From JBGTFE01 sp036403235 (GTDB taxonomy: Bacteria > Acidobacteriota > Blastocatellia > Pyrinomonadales > Pyrinomonadaceae), in the NCBI GenBank assembly GCA_036403235.1, contig DASWRI010000015.1, positions 98,194 through 162,193 on the forward strand: a stretch of 64,000 bases of DNA, in the 5' to 3' direction. Every line of letters begins with the position of its first letter. The stretch's first letter is position 1. Of this stretch, positions 1 through 8,998 are shown piece after piece. The notes below the pieces were generated by a model. The model was given only the letters and a program-made list of their open reading frames with translations. It ran no database searches and was not told the DNA's origin. The position numbers and the translations under genes were made by a program.

Positions 1-873
<873 letters not shown>

Positions 874-875
874 TT

Positions 876-1868
876 TTAATAAATCGTAAAGCTATAAGAT
901 ACGGCTTTTGTTACCGAATAAGCGATTTTGTTTCTTTTCGGCGGAAGAAAAACTATTTTTTTTGCGGCCGCGATTGCTTGTTCGGTCAGTCCGTAAGGCA
1001 GCGTGCTGACAGCCGAAATGCTGCCTACGCCGCCGCTTGCCAGAAACGTGACTTTTAAGATGACTGTTCCCTGTATGTCACTATCACGCGCGGCGTCCGT
1101 ATATCTTGCGAAAGGTTTATGAACGATAACGATTCCTAGATTTTCAACTTTTTCGGAACTTTGGACCGAATTCCCTTTCAAATTATCAGTTTTATTTTCT
1201 TCTGTTTTGCCGATAATATTACCGTTGCCCGAATTTTCCGAGATACCGGAAATTATTTTTGTTGATGAATTCTCCTGTAAATCTCCGAGTATCTGCAATG
1301 AGCCGCCTTCAATTTCGATGCCTTCCAGGGTTTTCTCAATTTTTACCGACGCGGCGAAATCTTTCGTATCAGGCACGACATCGCTTCTATGGGTTGCCCA
1401 AAGCTCAAACCAGCGTTTGTTTTTGAAATCGTTAAAGAACCAGTAAGTCGAAGTGCTGGTTTGATTTTTTGAAGTGATTTTAGTGACCTCAATATCATCT
1501 TGGCGGTATTTCGATTCGTCAAAGCCATTCTCTTTTAACCGAATCTCTTTTACCCGCGATTCAAAACTTTGCTCGTTAAATTTAATTTTATACGGGCAGT
1601 TGTTCCAGCTTATTGTTGTTTTTTTGGAAACGATTCTCAAAGTATAAACAACTTCCCGCGCGTAGGCTGCATACGTGACGGTTTCGAGTTCGCTGCATGA
1701 AGTTGAAGATTCGATTAAAATCGGCAGCTTCGGCAGCAGAACCGAAACGCCTCTCTTGCTCACTTTATATCTTTCCCATTTGACCGGAGCGTTGTAATTT
1801 TCCGCTTGCGCCGCGGCAACTAAATTAAGCGTAAACAGAAAAAACAGAGTCAAAATTAATCCGCGCAT
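876..1868 (-). CDS. Secreted TonB C-terminal domain protein
   Basis: 330 residues. An N-terminal signal sequence (residues 1-22, ending AAAQA) is followed by an unassigned region of about 160 residues with several Cys. A polar low-complexity linker rich in Asn, Ser and Glu covers about 190-245. The C-terminal 85 residues read as a TonB energy-transducer domain (KPFARYTDAARDSDIQGTVI, then AIAAAKKIVFLPPK). Unlike classical TonB it lacks a Pro-rich spacer and a lasting membrane anchor, so direct energy coupling is doubtful. It may bind peptidoglycan or TonB boxes. It lies just upstream of the peptide ABC ATPase on the same strand. The fold call is fairly secure, the function is not known. Confidence 0.8.
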   Translation of the reverse strand: MRGLILTLFFLFTLNLVAAAQAENYNAPVKWERYKVSKRGVSVLLPKLPILIESSTSCSELETVTYAAYAREVVYTLRIVSKKTTISWNNCPYKIKFNEQSFESRVKEIRLKENGFDESKYRQDDIEVTKITSKNQTSTSTYWFFNDFKNKRWFELWATHRSDVVPDTKDFAASVKIEKTLEGIEIEGGSLQILGDLQENSSTKIISGISENSGNGNIIGKTEENKTDNLKGNSVQSSEKVENLGIVIVHKPFARYTDAARDSDIQGTVILKVTFLASGGVGSISAVSTLPYGLTEQAIAAAKKIVFLPPKRNKIAYSVTKAVSYSFTIY

Positions 1869-2006
1869 AAGTTTTATTCAAAATTATTTGGCTGCTACTT
1901 TTTATTTCGGCGTGCAACTCTTTCTATCGCTTTTTCTTCAAATGAATGTTATCATTTTCCCGTAAATTTGTATTTCCGACAGTTTACTTTTTAGGAGATT
2001 TTTGTA

Positions 2007-3722
2007 GTGAAAAAAAGTTCGACTCTTTTTAGCGGTATTCTTTTAATTGCATTTCTTTTTACAAACGTTTTTCCCCAAACGACTTCACAGGTTAAGCCAA
2101 AATCAACCGATTCGAAAACCGTGGTCAACACGACCAAGCCGGTTACGACCGATGTCATCGACCAGGACATGGCCGAGGCTTTGACGCTTATTCAGGACAA
2201 TTACGTTGGCGGGAAAAATCTCGATTACAACGAACTTTTCAAATCTTCAATCGAGTCGATGCTGCACGTGCTCGACCCGCACTCGAATTATTTCGACGCC
2301 AAAGATTTTGAAGAATTTCGCACCGAGCAGTCTTCGCAATATTACGGCATCGGCGCGACCATCGGCGACTTGCGCGACGCAAACGATAAGGTCGTCGCGA
2401 CCTATATCAAAGCGACTTTTGAAAACGCGCCCGCCAATCGCGCCGGGCTTCGTTACGGCGATAAAATCGTCGAAGTCAACGGCGTTTCGATGCTCGGAAA
2501 AACGTTTACCGAAGTTCGCCAGTCGTTGCGCGGGCCGCGCGGAACGCACGCCAAGCTCGTCGTCGAGCGCTACGGCACGGGCAAGCGCGAAACCGTCGAT
2601 ATTATCCGCGACGCCGTTTCCCAGCCTTCAATCGCCGAATATTACATAATTCGTCCGGGCGTCGGCTATATCGGAATGACGGGCAATTTCACGCAGACTA
2701 CTTTTGCCGAATTTCGCGCCGCGATGCAGGAACTCAAAGCTGAAGGAATGCAGCAGCTCGTGCTCGATTTGCGCAATAACGGCGGTGGTCTCGTCAGAGA
2801 GGCTTATAATGTCGCAAATACTTTTCTCGCGCGCGGACAGACGATTTTTACGCAGAAAGGAAGAATTGAAGACGTCGGCGGAACATATCAATCGAACAAC
2901 ACGAATCCCGACGACACGCCGATTGTCGCGCTCGTAAACCGCAATTCGGCCTCGGCGACGGAAATTTTGGCGGGCGCTCTGCAAGACCACGACCGCGCTT
3001 TGATTGTCGGCGAAAACACTTTCGGCAAAGGACTTGTGCAGAACCCGTTTATTCTCGAATACGGCTCGATGCTGCTTTTGACGATTGCCAAATACGAAAC
3101 GCCTTCGGGCCGATTGATTCAGCGCGATTATTCGGACGGAAATCTTTACAATTATTACACCAACGGCGGAAGCTTTCGTGAAGACAATCCGAACGAAAAA
3201 CCGAAAGGCGCGGAAACGAAAACCGACGCCGGCCGAACGGTTTACAGCGGCGGCGGAATTAACCCGGACGTCGTTCTCAAACCGCAGATGCTGACACTCG
3301 ATAAAGCGCGCGTCGAGGCCAAACTCAACGACCCGATTTTCGCCTTCGCGCTCGATTTAACATACGGAAAAATCGCCGGTTTTGAAGATTATCAGGTTAA
3401 TCGCCCGATAAAATTCGAATACACTTTGAAAAACTCGGATTACGCGATAACCGAAAATATCTATCAGGCCTTCAAAAAATATGCGGCCGATAAATACAAA
3501 GTTTCATCGGCGCAGATTGACCGCGAGCGCGAATTTGTCGAAAGAATGCTTCGCGTCGAGCTCGTCACCGCTTCCTACGGCGCGACGACCTCGTTCCAGG
3601 TTTATAACGAATACGACACGCAGCTTATGCGCGCCATCGAGCTTCTCCCGCAGGCCAAACAGCTCGCCATCGAAGGCGCGAAAGCCAACGCGAAAAAGAC
3701 GACAACGGGCATAAATCGTTAA
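2007..3722 (+). CDS. S41 family C-terminal processing peptidase (active-site residues intact)
   Basis: 571 residues with a GTG start 9 nt after AGGAG (1993-1997). A signal peptide ends near residue 24 (FTNVFPQ), then come a helical cap, a PDZ domain at about 105-185 and the S41 protease core. Ser316 in NSASATEI and Lys341 in TFGKGLVQ are 25 residues apart and match the Ser/Lys catalytic dyad of CtpA/D1P-type enzymes. The Gly-rich LDLRNNGGG motif is also intact. It is expected to cleave proteins from exposed C termini in the periplasm. It contrasts with the second S41 gene at 19615-20922, which has lost both catalytic residues. A strong hairpin follows the stop. Confidence 0.92.
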   Translation: MKKSSTLFSGILLIAFLFTNVFPQTTSQVKPKSTDSKTVVNTTKPVTTDVIDQDMAEALTLIQDNYVGGKNLDYNELFKSSIESMLHVLDPHSNYFDAKDFEEFRTEQSSQYYGIGATIGDLRDANDKVVATYIKATFENAPANRAGLRYGDKIVEVNGVSMLGKTFTEVRQSLRGPRGTHAKLVVERYGTGKRETVDIIRDAVSQPSIAEYYIIRPGVGYIGMTGNFTQTTFAEFRAAMQELKAEGMQQLVLDLRNNGGGLVREAYNVANTFLARGQTIFTQKGRIEDVGGTYQSNNTNPDDTPIVALVNRNSASATEILAGALQDHDRALIVGENTFGKGLVQNPFILEYGSMLLLTIAKYETPSGRLIQRDYSDGNLYNYYTNGGSFREDNPNEKPKGAETKTDAGRTVYSGGGINPDVVLKPQMLTLDKARVEAKLNDPIFAFALDLTYGKIAGFEDYQVNRPIKFEYTLKNSDYAITENIYQAFKKYAADKYKVSSAQIDREREFVERMLRVELVTASYGATTSFQVYNEYDTQLMRAIELLPQAKQLAIEGAKANAKKTTTGINR

Positions 3723-3727
3723 GAAAA

Positions 3728-3781
3728 TTAGCCACGAATTACACAAATTTTATCCGAGTTATTTGTGTAATTCGTGGCTAA
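3728..3781. terminator. Bidirectional hairpin between convergent genes
   Basis: A 20-bp perfect inverted repeat (arms 3728-3747 and 3762-3781, core GCCACGAATTACACAAA) has a short loop and a T-rich tail on the plus side. It separates the S41 gene from the convergent small gene at 3796-3963. The arm sequence (AATTCGTGGCTAA) also looks like a widespread intergenic REP-like unit, so it may be both repeat and terminator. Confidence 0.75.
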
Positions 3782-3795
3782 TTTATTTTTCTTTT

Positions 3796-3963
3796 TTAAG
3801 AAACGAGCCAGTGAATCAAATAATAAATCCCGATTCCCGCTCCGGCGAGCAGTAATAAAACTCCGAGAATTATCAAAGCAATTATCAGCTTGAATTTTTT
3901 GTAGCGCTTTTCGTTTTGCGGCGAAAGCGAATTTTGCGGAAAATACGGCGGCGGTCTGTTCAT
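3796..3963 (-). CDS. Small single-span membrane protein, 55 residues
   Basis: ATG at 3963 to TAA at 3796. The N terminus is polar and Pro-rich (MNRPPPYFPQNSLSPQNEKR), followed by a basic stretch KRYKKFK. Residues about 26-50 form one hydrophobic segment (LIIALIILGVLLLLAGAGIG) with a short tail HWLVS. The basic flank suggests an N-in orientation. The Met start, charged flank, ideal transmembrane segment and prompt stop make a real gene more likely than the overlapping longer frame on the same strand. No clear ribosome site is visible and no family is recognised. It is convergent with the S41 peptidase and downstream of the M28 peptidase. Confidence 0.65.
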   Translation of the reverse strand: MNRPPPYFPQNSLSPQNEKRYKKFKLIIALIILGVLLLLAGAGIGIYYLIHWLVS

Positions 3964-3967
3964 AAAT

Positions 3968-4036
3968 TAAGTTCCAGATTTCAAGTTTCAGGTTTCGAGT
4001 TTCAAAAGTCAACAACTAATCATAAAACCTGGAACT
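3968..4036. repeat. Heptanucleotide tandem repeat with inverted copy
   Basis: Units TTTCAAG, TTTCAGG and TTTCGAG follow one another at 7-bp spacing (3978-4004). A partly inverted copy follows (AACCTGGAACTTGAAACTT). It lies between the small membrane protein and the M28 peptidase and belongs to the same class of short tandem repeats seen at several other places in this window. Confidence 0.6.
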
Positions 4037-4042
4037 TGAAAC

Positions 4043-5467
4043 TTATCTAGGTAAGGGCTGTTCGAGATTTGCCAGACCGTAGGCCAGAACGGCCATTACC
4101 GAACCGTTTTCGGCCAGCTCTTTCGGATTTACCTTGTCGAAGGTGTCGGCGGCCGTGTGATGATAATTAAAATACGTTCGCTGGTCAAACCACGGCTCAA
4201 ACGACGGAACGCCTTTACGCGTCAGAACCGAAATATCCGAACCGACTCCGGGCTGAATTTGTGCGAATCCGGCGCCCTGCGAGCTTAAAACTTTTGAAAG
4301 CGGCACGAAAAACGGCATCGCTTCGGGTTTCCCGGCAAACTGAAATCCGAGCGGCCGCGACGCGCCCAAATCGGCTTCAATCGCGGCAAATTGATTCAGA
4401 ATATTCGCATCGGCTTCCTTTCCATACTCGGTCGCGCCGACAAACCCGTTTTCCTCGTTCATAAAGGCGATGACGCGAATCGTGCGTTTCGGCTTTAATT
4501 TTAACTGTTTCAAAAGAAACGGCACCTGCATCGCCATCGCCACGCCCGAAGCGTCGTCAATCGCGCCCGTTCCCAAATCCCACGAATCGAGATGACCGGA
4601 AACGATAACTATTTCATTCGGCTTTTCGCTTCCCTTCAAATCCGCAATCACGTTATAGCTCGTCACTTCCGGCAAAGTCTGCGGCGTCAGCGTCAGGCGG
4701 ATTTTTACTTTTCCCTGTTTGGCGAGATATGCGATTAATTCGGCGTCTTCATATGAGACGGCGGCCGCCGGAATTTTCGGAACGTTCGGGTCGTAACGCA
4801 TTCCGCCGGTGTGCGCGAGACGATTTTGCGATGCGCCGGCCGAACGAACCAGAACGCCGGCCGCGCCAAGTTTTCCGGCCGCGATGGCGCCGCCGCCGCG
4901 ATACTGCGTCGCCTGCCCGTAAGCCGCGAGTCCGAAACCGGATTCCTGCATTTCGCGGTCAAATTTGTAATTAAAAAGCACGATTTTGCCCTGCACCTTA
5001 TCTCGTCCGAGCGCGTTCAGCTCGTCAAAACTGTTGACGACGATGATTTCGGCGACGAGACCGTTTGCGTCGGTCGCGATGCTTCCGCCGAGCGTCGTCA
5101 GGACGATTCTCTGCGTCGTACCGGCCGCCATTCCTTCAAATTCGATAAGCTCGCCGCGTTCTTCGCCGCGCACCCAGTGCGGCACGGTCAGTTTTTGCAG
5201 GCGCACTTCGAGACCGAGCTTTCGCATTTCTTCGGCGACATACTGAACGGCGCGTTCGGCCTGCGGCGAGCCGGTCAGACGCGCGCCGATATTGTTTGAA
5301 AGAAACCCGACCTGTCTGTATGCGTAATCGCTTGCGAGAGCCGCGCTCTGAATTTTTTCCAAATCCGAAAGCGTTTTTTCGCTGTATAAAAGCGGCGTCG
5401 GCGTCGGCTGCTGGGCAAACGCCGGGAGCGCCAGCGCGAGCAGAATTAAAGGAATATATTTTTTCAT
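4043..5467 (-). CDS. M28 family zinc peptidase (carboxypeptidase Q-like)
   Basis: 474 residues with signal peptide 1-18 (ALALPAFAQ). A protease-associated (PA) domain insert covers about 120-240. The zinc-binding core is complete: His in SGHLDSWD, bridging Asp in AIDDASG, the Glu pair in MNEENGF, Asp in EADLGASRP and the final His in YHHTAADTFD. The layout matches secreted M28 carboxypeptidase Q-like enzymes that release amino acids from di- or oligopeptides. It is divergent from the S9 peptidase at 5563, with about 95 bp between them holding both promoters. Substrate specificity cannot be read from sequence. Confidence 0.92.
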   Translation of the reverse strand: MKKYIPLILLALALPAFAQQPTPTPLLYSEKTLSDLEKIQSAALASDYAYRQVGFLSNNIGARLTGSPQAERAVQYVAEEMRKLGLEVRLQKLTVPHWVRGEERGELIEFEGMAAGTTQRIVLTTLGGSIATDANGLVAEIIVVNSFDELNALGRDKVQGKIVLFNYKFDREMQESGFGLAAYGQATQYRGGGAIAAGKLGAAGVLVRSAGASQNRLAHTGGMRYDPNVPKIPAAAVSYEDAELIAYLAKQGKVKIRLTLTPQTLPEVTSYNVIADLKGSEKPNEIVIVSGHLDSWDLGTGAIDDASGVAMAMQVPFLLKQLKLKPKRTIRVIAFMNEENGFVGATEYGKEADANILNQFAAIEADLGASRPLGFQFAGKPEAMPFFVPLSKVLSSQGAGFAQIQPGVGSDISVLTRKGVPSFEPWFDQRTYFNYHHTAADTFDKVNPKELAENGSVMAVLAYGLANLEQPLPR

Positions 5468-5562
5468 AAATTTATCAGTCGATGTTTTTTATATGATAGC
5501 AACCATAAAGTTTATGTGCCATAATACGTTTGCTTTTCAATTTTAGTTTAACGGATAAATTT

Positions 5563-7608
5563 ATGAAAAAATTATTTTCGGTAGTTTTTTTGTGCGTTTT
5601 TTTATTGACGACCGGCTTTGCCCAAACTTTTACGATTGAAGAATTATTAAAAGTCCGGCGCGTCGGCGACCCGCAGCTTTCGCCCGACGGCCGAACAATT
5701 GCTTTTACGGTCGGCGACGTCGATAAAGCGGCAAATCGAGTTGTGACACAGATTTACACCGTCTCGATTGACGGCGCGAATATCAGACAAATCACTAAAG
5801 GCGACAAATCGAATTCGAGCCCGCGCTGGTCGCCGGACGGCCGGAAAATCGCTTTTACAACCAGCGGGCAAATCTGGACGATGGACGCCGACGGCGACGA
5901 TAAAAAACAAATTACAAAAATATCGAGCGGCGCGGGAAATCCCGTCTGGTCGCCCGACGGAAAATGGTTTTTATTTAACTCGGACGTTTATCCCGAATGC
6001 GCGAGCGACGACTGCAATCAAAAAAAGGACGAAGCCAACGATAACGGCAAAGTTAAGGCAATCGTCACCGAACGGCTTTTGTATCGTCACTGGGTCGAAT
6101 GGCGCGACAAAAAGCGCAGTCACGTTTTTCTCGTTTCAAGCAACGGCAGCGGAACTGCGGCCGATTTAACAATCGGCGATTTTGATGCGCCGCCGGTCGG
6201 CGCTTCGACGGGCGTCGATTATGCTTTTTCGCCCGATTCGAAAGAAATAGTTTTTTTGAGAAATCCCGACAAAATCGAGGCAATTTCGACAAACAGCGAC
6301 ATTTATGTTTTGCCAATCGAAGGCAATCGCGCCATCGGCGCCAAAAACATCACGGCTTCAAACAAAGGATACGATAACGCGCCCGCCTACACGCCGGACG
6401 GAAAATATATCATCTATCGCTCGCAGGCGGCCGAAGCCTTTGAAGCCGACCGCGGGCGCATTATGCGCTACAATCGCGCGACCGGCGAAACAATCGAATT
6501 GACGCGCGGCTTCGATTTGCAGGTTGACGAGCATATCATCTCGGCCGACGGCAAAACCGTCTATTTTACTGCCGGTCAGCGCGGCAATGCGCCCGTTTTC
6601 AGCGTTCCGGTCGAGCCGGATTTTCGCTTGAAAACCGCGACCTTTGTAAAACCGATATTTACGGAAAATTACGCCGGAAATCTGAACGTTTCGAGAGACG
6701 AAAAAACGTTTGTTTTCCTGAGCAGCTCAATGTCCTCGGCGGCGGAAGTGATGAAAGCCAACGCGGACGGAAGCGGCGTCAAGGCCCTGACAAAATTTAA
6801 TTCAAGCATGAATCTGTCGAAAGGCGAAAACGTCGATTGGACGGGCGCGCTGAACGCGAAAGTTCACGGATTTTTACTGAAGCCCGCAAATTTTGACCCG
6901 AGCAAAAAATATCCGCTGCTCGTTTTGATTCACGGCGGGCCGCAGAGCGCGTGGAATAATAGCTGGGGCTATCGATGGAATCCGCAAGTTTTTGCCAATG
7001 CCGGTTACGTCGTTTTTATGCCGAACCCGCGCGGCTCGACCGGTTACGGGCAGAAATTCGTCAATGAAGTTTCCGGCGACTGGGGCGGGCGCGCCTACAC
7101 GGACATTATGAACGGCGTCGCGGGCGTTTTGAAGAACAACGCTTTTATCGACAAAACCCGAATCGGCGCGGCGGGCGCAAGCTACGGCGGTTACATGGTC
7201 GATTGGATTCTCGGCCACAACAACGACCCGCGCTTTAAGTTCAGGGCGCTCGTTTCGCACGCCGGAGTTTACAATCTCGAAAGCATGGCGGGCGCGACCG
7301 AGGAACTCTGGTTCGTCAACTGGGAATTTAAAGGAATGCCGTGGCAAAACAAGGTGAATTACGAAAAATGGTCGCCGAATAAATTTGTCGCAAACTTTAA
7401 AACGCCGACGCTCGTCACCGCCGGAGAGCTCGATTACCGCGTTCCGGTCGATCAGGATTATCAATTATTTACGGCTTTGCAGCTCAACGATGTCGATTCG
7501 AAATTGATTGTCTTTCCCGACGAAGGCCACTGGATTTTGAAACCGCAAAACTCCGAATTCTGGTACGCGCAGGTGCTCGACTGGTTCGGTAAATATTTGA
7601 ACCCTTAA
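5563..7608 (+). CDS. S9 family prolyl-oligopeptidase-type serine peptidase
   Basis: 681 residues from ATG 5563. A longer in-frame start at 5530 adds 11 residues before the signal peptide and is less likely. The signal peptide (MKKLFSVVFLCVFLLTTGFA) is followed by a WD40-like beta-propeller to about residue 400 with repeated SPDGR/SPDGK blades. The alpha/beta-hydrolase domain has the nucleophile in GASYGGYM, Asp in GELDYRVP and His in DEGHW. This fits secreted acylaminoacyl- or dipeptidyl-peptidase types of family S9C. It is followed 37 nt later by the cysteine-peptidase gene on the same strand. Confidence 0.92.
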   Translation: MKKLFSVVFLCVFLLTTGFAQTFTIEELLKVRRVGDPQLSPDGRTIAFTVGDVDKAANRVVTQIYTVSIDGANIRQITKGDKSNSSPRWSPDGRKIAFTTSGQIWTMDADGDDKKQITKISSGAGNPVWSPDGKWFLFNSDVYPECASDDCNQKKDEANDNGKVKAIVTERLLYRHWVEWRDKKRSHVFLVSSNGSGTAADLTIGDFDAPPVGASTGVDYAFSPDSKEIVFLRNPDKIEAISTNSDIYVLPIEGNRAIGAKNITASNKGYDNAPAYTPDGKYIIYRSQAAEAFEADRGRIMRYNRATGETIELTRGFDLQVDEHIISADGKTVYFTAGQRGNAPVFSVPVEPDFRLKTATFVKPIFTENYAGNLNVSRDEKTFVFLSSSMSSAAEVMKANADGSGVKALTKFNSSMNLSKGENVDWTGALNAKVHGFLLKPANFDPSKKYPLLVLIHGGPQSAWNNSWGYRWNPQVFANAGYVVFMPNPRGSTGYGQKFVNEVSGDWGGRAYTDIMNGVAGVLKNNAFIDKTRIGAAGASYGGYMVDWILGHNNDPRFKFRALVSHAGVYNLESMAGATEELWFVNWEFKGMPWQNKVNYEKWSPNKFVANFKTPTLVTAGELDYRVPVDQDYQLFTALQLNDVDSKLIVFPDEGHWILKPQNSEFWYAQVLDWFGKYLNP

Positions 7609-7645
7609 AAATGACTTTAATTTGTATGCTTAGAGGAGTTAATAA

Positions 7646-8263
7646 ATGCTCAGGGAAATAGTAAAAACTTCGCCGATTCTTTCCAAAAAAATAAGAATCG
7701 GCGACATCAAAGCCGATTTAGGAAATTTGAATTTTGTAAATGAGCTTGACCCGCTTGCTGACGCAGGCGGCGCGCAGACTTCAAATAATCTGAATTTCGC
7801 GATGCAGCACCAAACACAGACGCAGTGGTGCTGGTCGGCCGTATCAGTCAGCACGTCGCTTTTTTATAATTCGAACAGCGCATGGACACAATGCACTCTG
7901 GCCAACCAGCAGCTCGGCCAAACTACCTGCTGCCAGGATGGAAGCACCGCCGCCTGCAACCGCTGGTGGTATCTGCATTACGCTTTAACCGGCGTCGGAA
8001 ATTTGGACCATTGGGTTAACGGAACAATTTCTTTCAGCGGAGTGCAGCAGCAAATCAATTCAACGTTACCGCTCAGCGTCAGAATCGAGTGGGCCGACGG
8101 GAGTGGCCATTTTGTCGTGCTTGATGGTTACGATTCGGCAAACGGTGACGTGGTTTCCGTCAAAGACCCCTGGTACGGCCCTTCAACTTATGTTTATGAC
8201 GAATTTTCATCAAGGTATCAGGGAAGCGGAGCATGGACTCACAGTTATTACACCAAAGCATAG
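7646..8263 (+). CDS. Papain-like cysteine peptidase (C70/C39-like fold)
   Basis: 205 residues, ATG 8 nt after AGAGGAG (7632-7638). The motif QTQWCWSAV (Cys near residue 62) is the papain-like nucleophile signature of the AvrRpt2-like (C70) group. The general base is His in GSGHFVVLDGY and an Asp follows in VKDPWYG. Several extra Cys (CTLAN, CCQDG, CNRW) may form disulfides. There is no signal peptide. Instead residues 1-40 look like a short leader with a Gly-Gly (PLADAGG) just before the catalytic domain, which could be a processed propeptide or export leader. It is translationally close to the next gene (11 nt). The substrate is unknown. Confidence 0.72.
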   Translation: MLREIVKTSPILSKKIRIGDIKADLGNLNFVNELDPLADAGGAQTSNNLNFAMQHQTQTQWCWSAVSVSTSLFYNSNSAWTQCTLANQQLGQTTCCQDGSTAACNRWWYLHYALTGVGNLDHWVNGTISFSGVQQQINSTLPLSVRIEWADGSGHFVVLDGYDSANGDVVSVKDPWYGPSTYVYDEFSSRYQGSGAWTHSYYTKA

Positions 8264-8273
8264 GAGAGAAAGT

Positions 8274-8867
8274 ATGTCATTAAAAACAGGAAATCCGCCG
8301 GAAAAAGCGCTGGAAGTAATAGCCGAGGCCGCCAATAAATTAGTATATTCGACACACGAATCGGCCTTGGGAGCGTTAGAAGGTGGCACTGAGTCGGCTG
8401 AGCTGGCCGCGCCGCTCGAAGTCTATACTCTGAATCTGCCTGACGTAATAGACAAAAATCTGGAAAACTCAAAATCGACCGGCTGGCGATATACCATCCT
8501 TCGCGAAAATGAGCCGGTCGCCGCAGCTGAAGTCAATGCTTCAAACGGCGAAGATGTCAGGTTTTCTCATTTTAACTCAGGGCCATTCGTCGAACAGCTT
8601 GTGAGAACTTTAATTCGGGCTGAGAATCTCGAGATTGTGGCGGACGAAGATTACGAAGCCAGAGTATTAAAAATCCCCGCTTTGTACGTAATGGCGCTCT
8701 GGCTCCACGGCGAATCGGACGATTTTCTTATTCCGATGCGCCCGACTAGCGAAAAGCTCGACGCCGGAAAATCTTATTTGCCCGAAGAACTTTTTGAACG
8801 ATTGACTTCCGACGCGCGCGCCCGTTTGGAATTTGACGATGCCCCTGATGGGGACGAGAATCATTAA
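8274..8867 (+). CDS. Conserved-looking hypothetical protein paired with the cysteine peptidase
   Basis: 197 residues from ATG 8274, with GGAG (8263-8266) overlapping the stop of the preceding gene. This start is preferred over an upstream in-frame one at 8103 that would overlap the peptidase by 160 nt. It is acidic and soluble, with no signal peptide or membrane segment. A mixed alpha/beta body includes WRYTILRENEPVAAAEVN and a C-terminal part with LWLHGESDDFLIPM. I recognise no family. Tight coupling to the peptidase suggests a dedicated partner, for example inhibitor, chaperone or immunity factor, but that is inference only. A 20-bp hairpin terminator follows. Confidence 0.7.
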   Translation: MSLKTGNPPEKALEVIAEAANKLVYSTHESALGALEGGTESAELAAPLEVYTLNLPDVIDKNLENSKSTGWRYTILRENEPVAAAEVNASNGEDVRFSHFNSGPFVEQLVRTLIRAENLEIVADEDYEARVLKIPALYVMALWLHGESDDFLIPMRPTSEKLDAGKSYLPEELFERLTSDARARLEFDDAPDGDENH

Positions 8868-8881
8868 AAATCCAGGAATAT

Positions 8882-8938
8882 TTAAAAACATTTTACGATG
8901 CTTATGAAACCTTCGTCGGCATCGTAAAATGTTTTTAA
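8882..8938. terminator. Strong hairpin terminator
   Basis: Perfect 20-bp inverted repeat (arms 8882-8901 and 8919-8938, core AACATTTTACGATGC) with a 17-nt loop and flanking A and T runs. It closes the cysteine-peptidase gene pair ahead of the M1 aminopeptidase. Confidence 0.8.
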
Positions 8939-8998
8939 GGCATCACAATAGTCTTTCGCAAGCTTCGCAGAAAATATTGTCCGAGCCTTTCGACCTTT

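Noticed and set aside
3728..4015. 95-residue minus-strand frame
   Set aside because: It runs through the hairpin terminator and has unnatural composition. The 55-residue frame at 3796-3963 explains the region better.
4729..5299. Plus-strand frames of 81, 162 and 86 residues
   Set aside because: All lie antisense within the M28 peptidase gene, are Arg-rich and have no family features.
8103..8273. Upstream start for the partner of the cysteine peptidase
   Set aside because: It would overlap the peptidase gene, and the start at 8274 has a clear GGAG.
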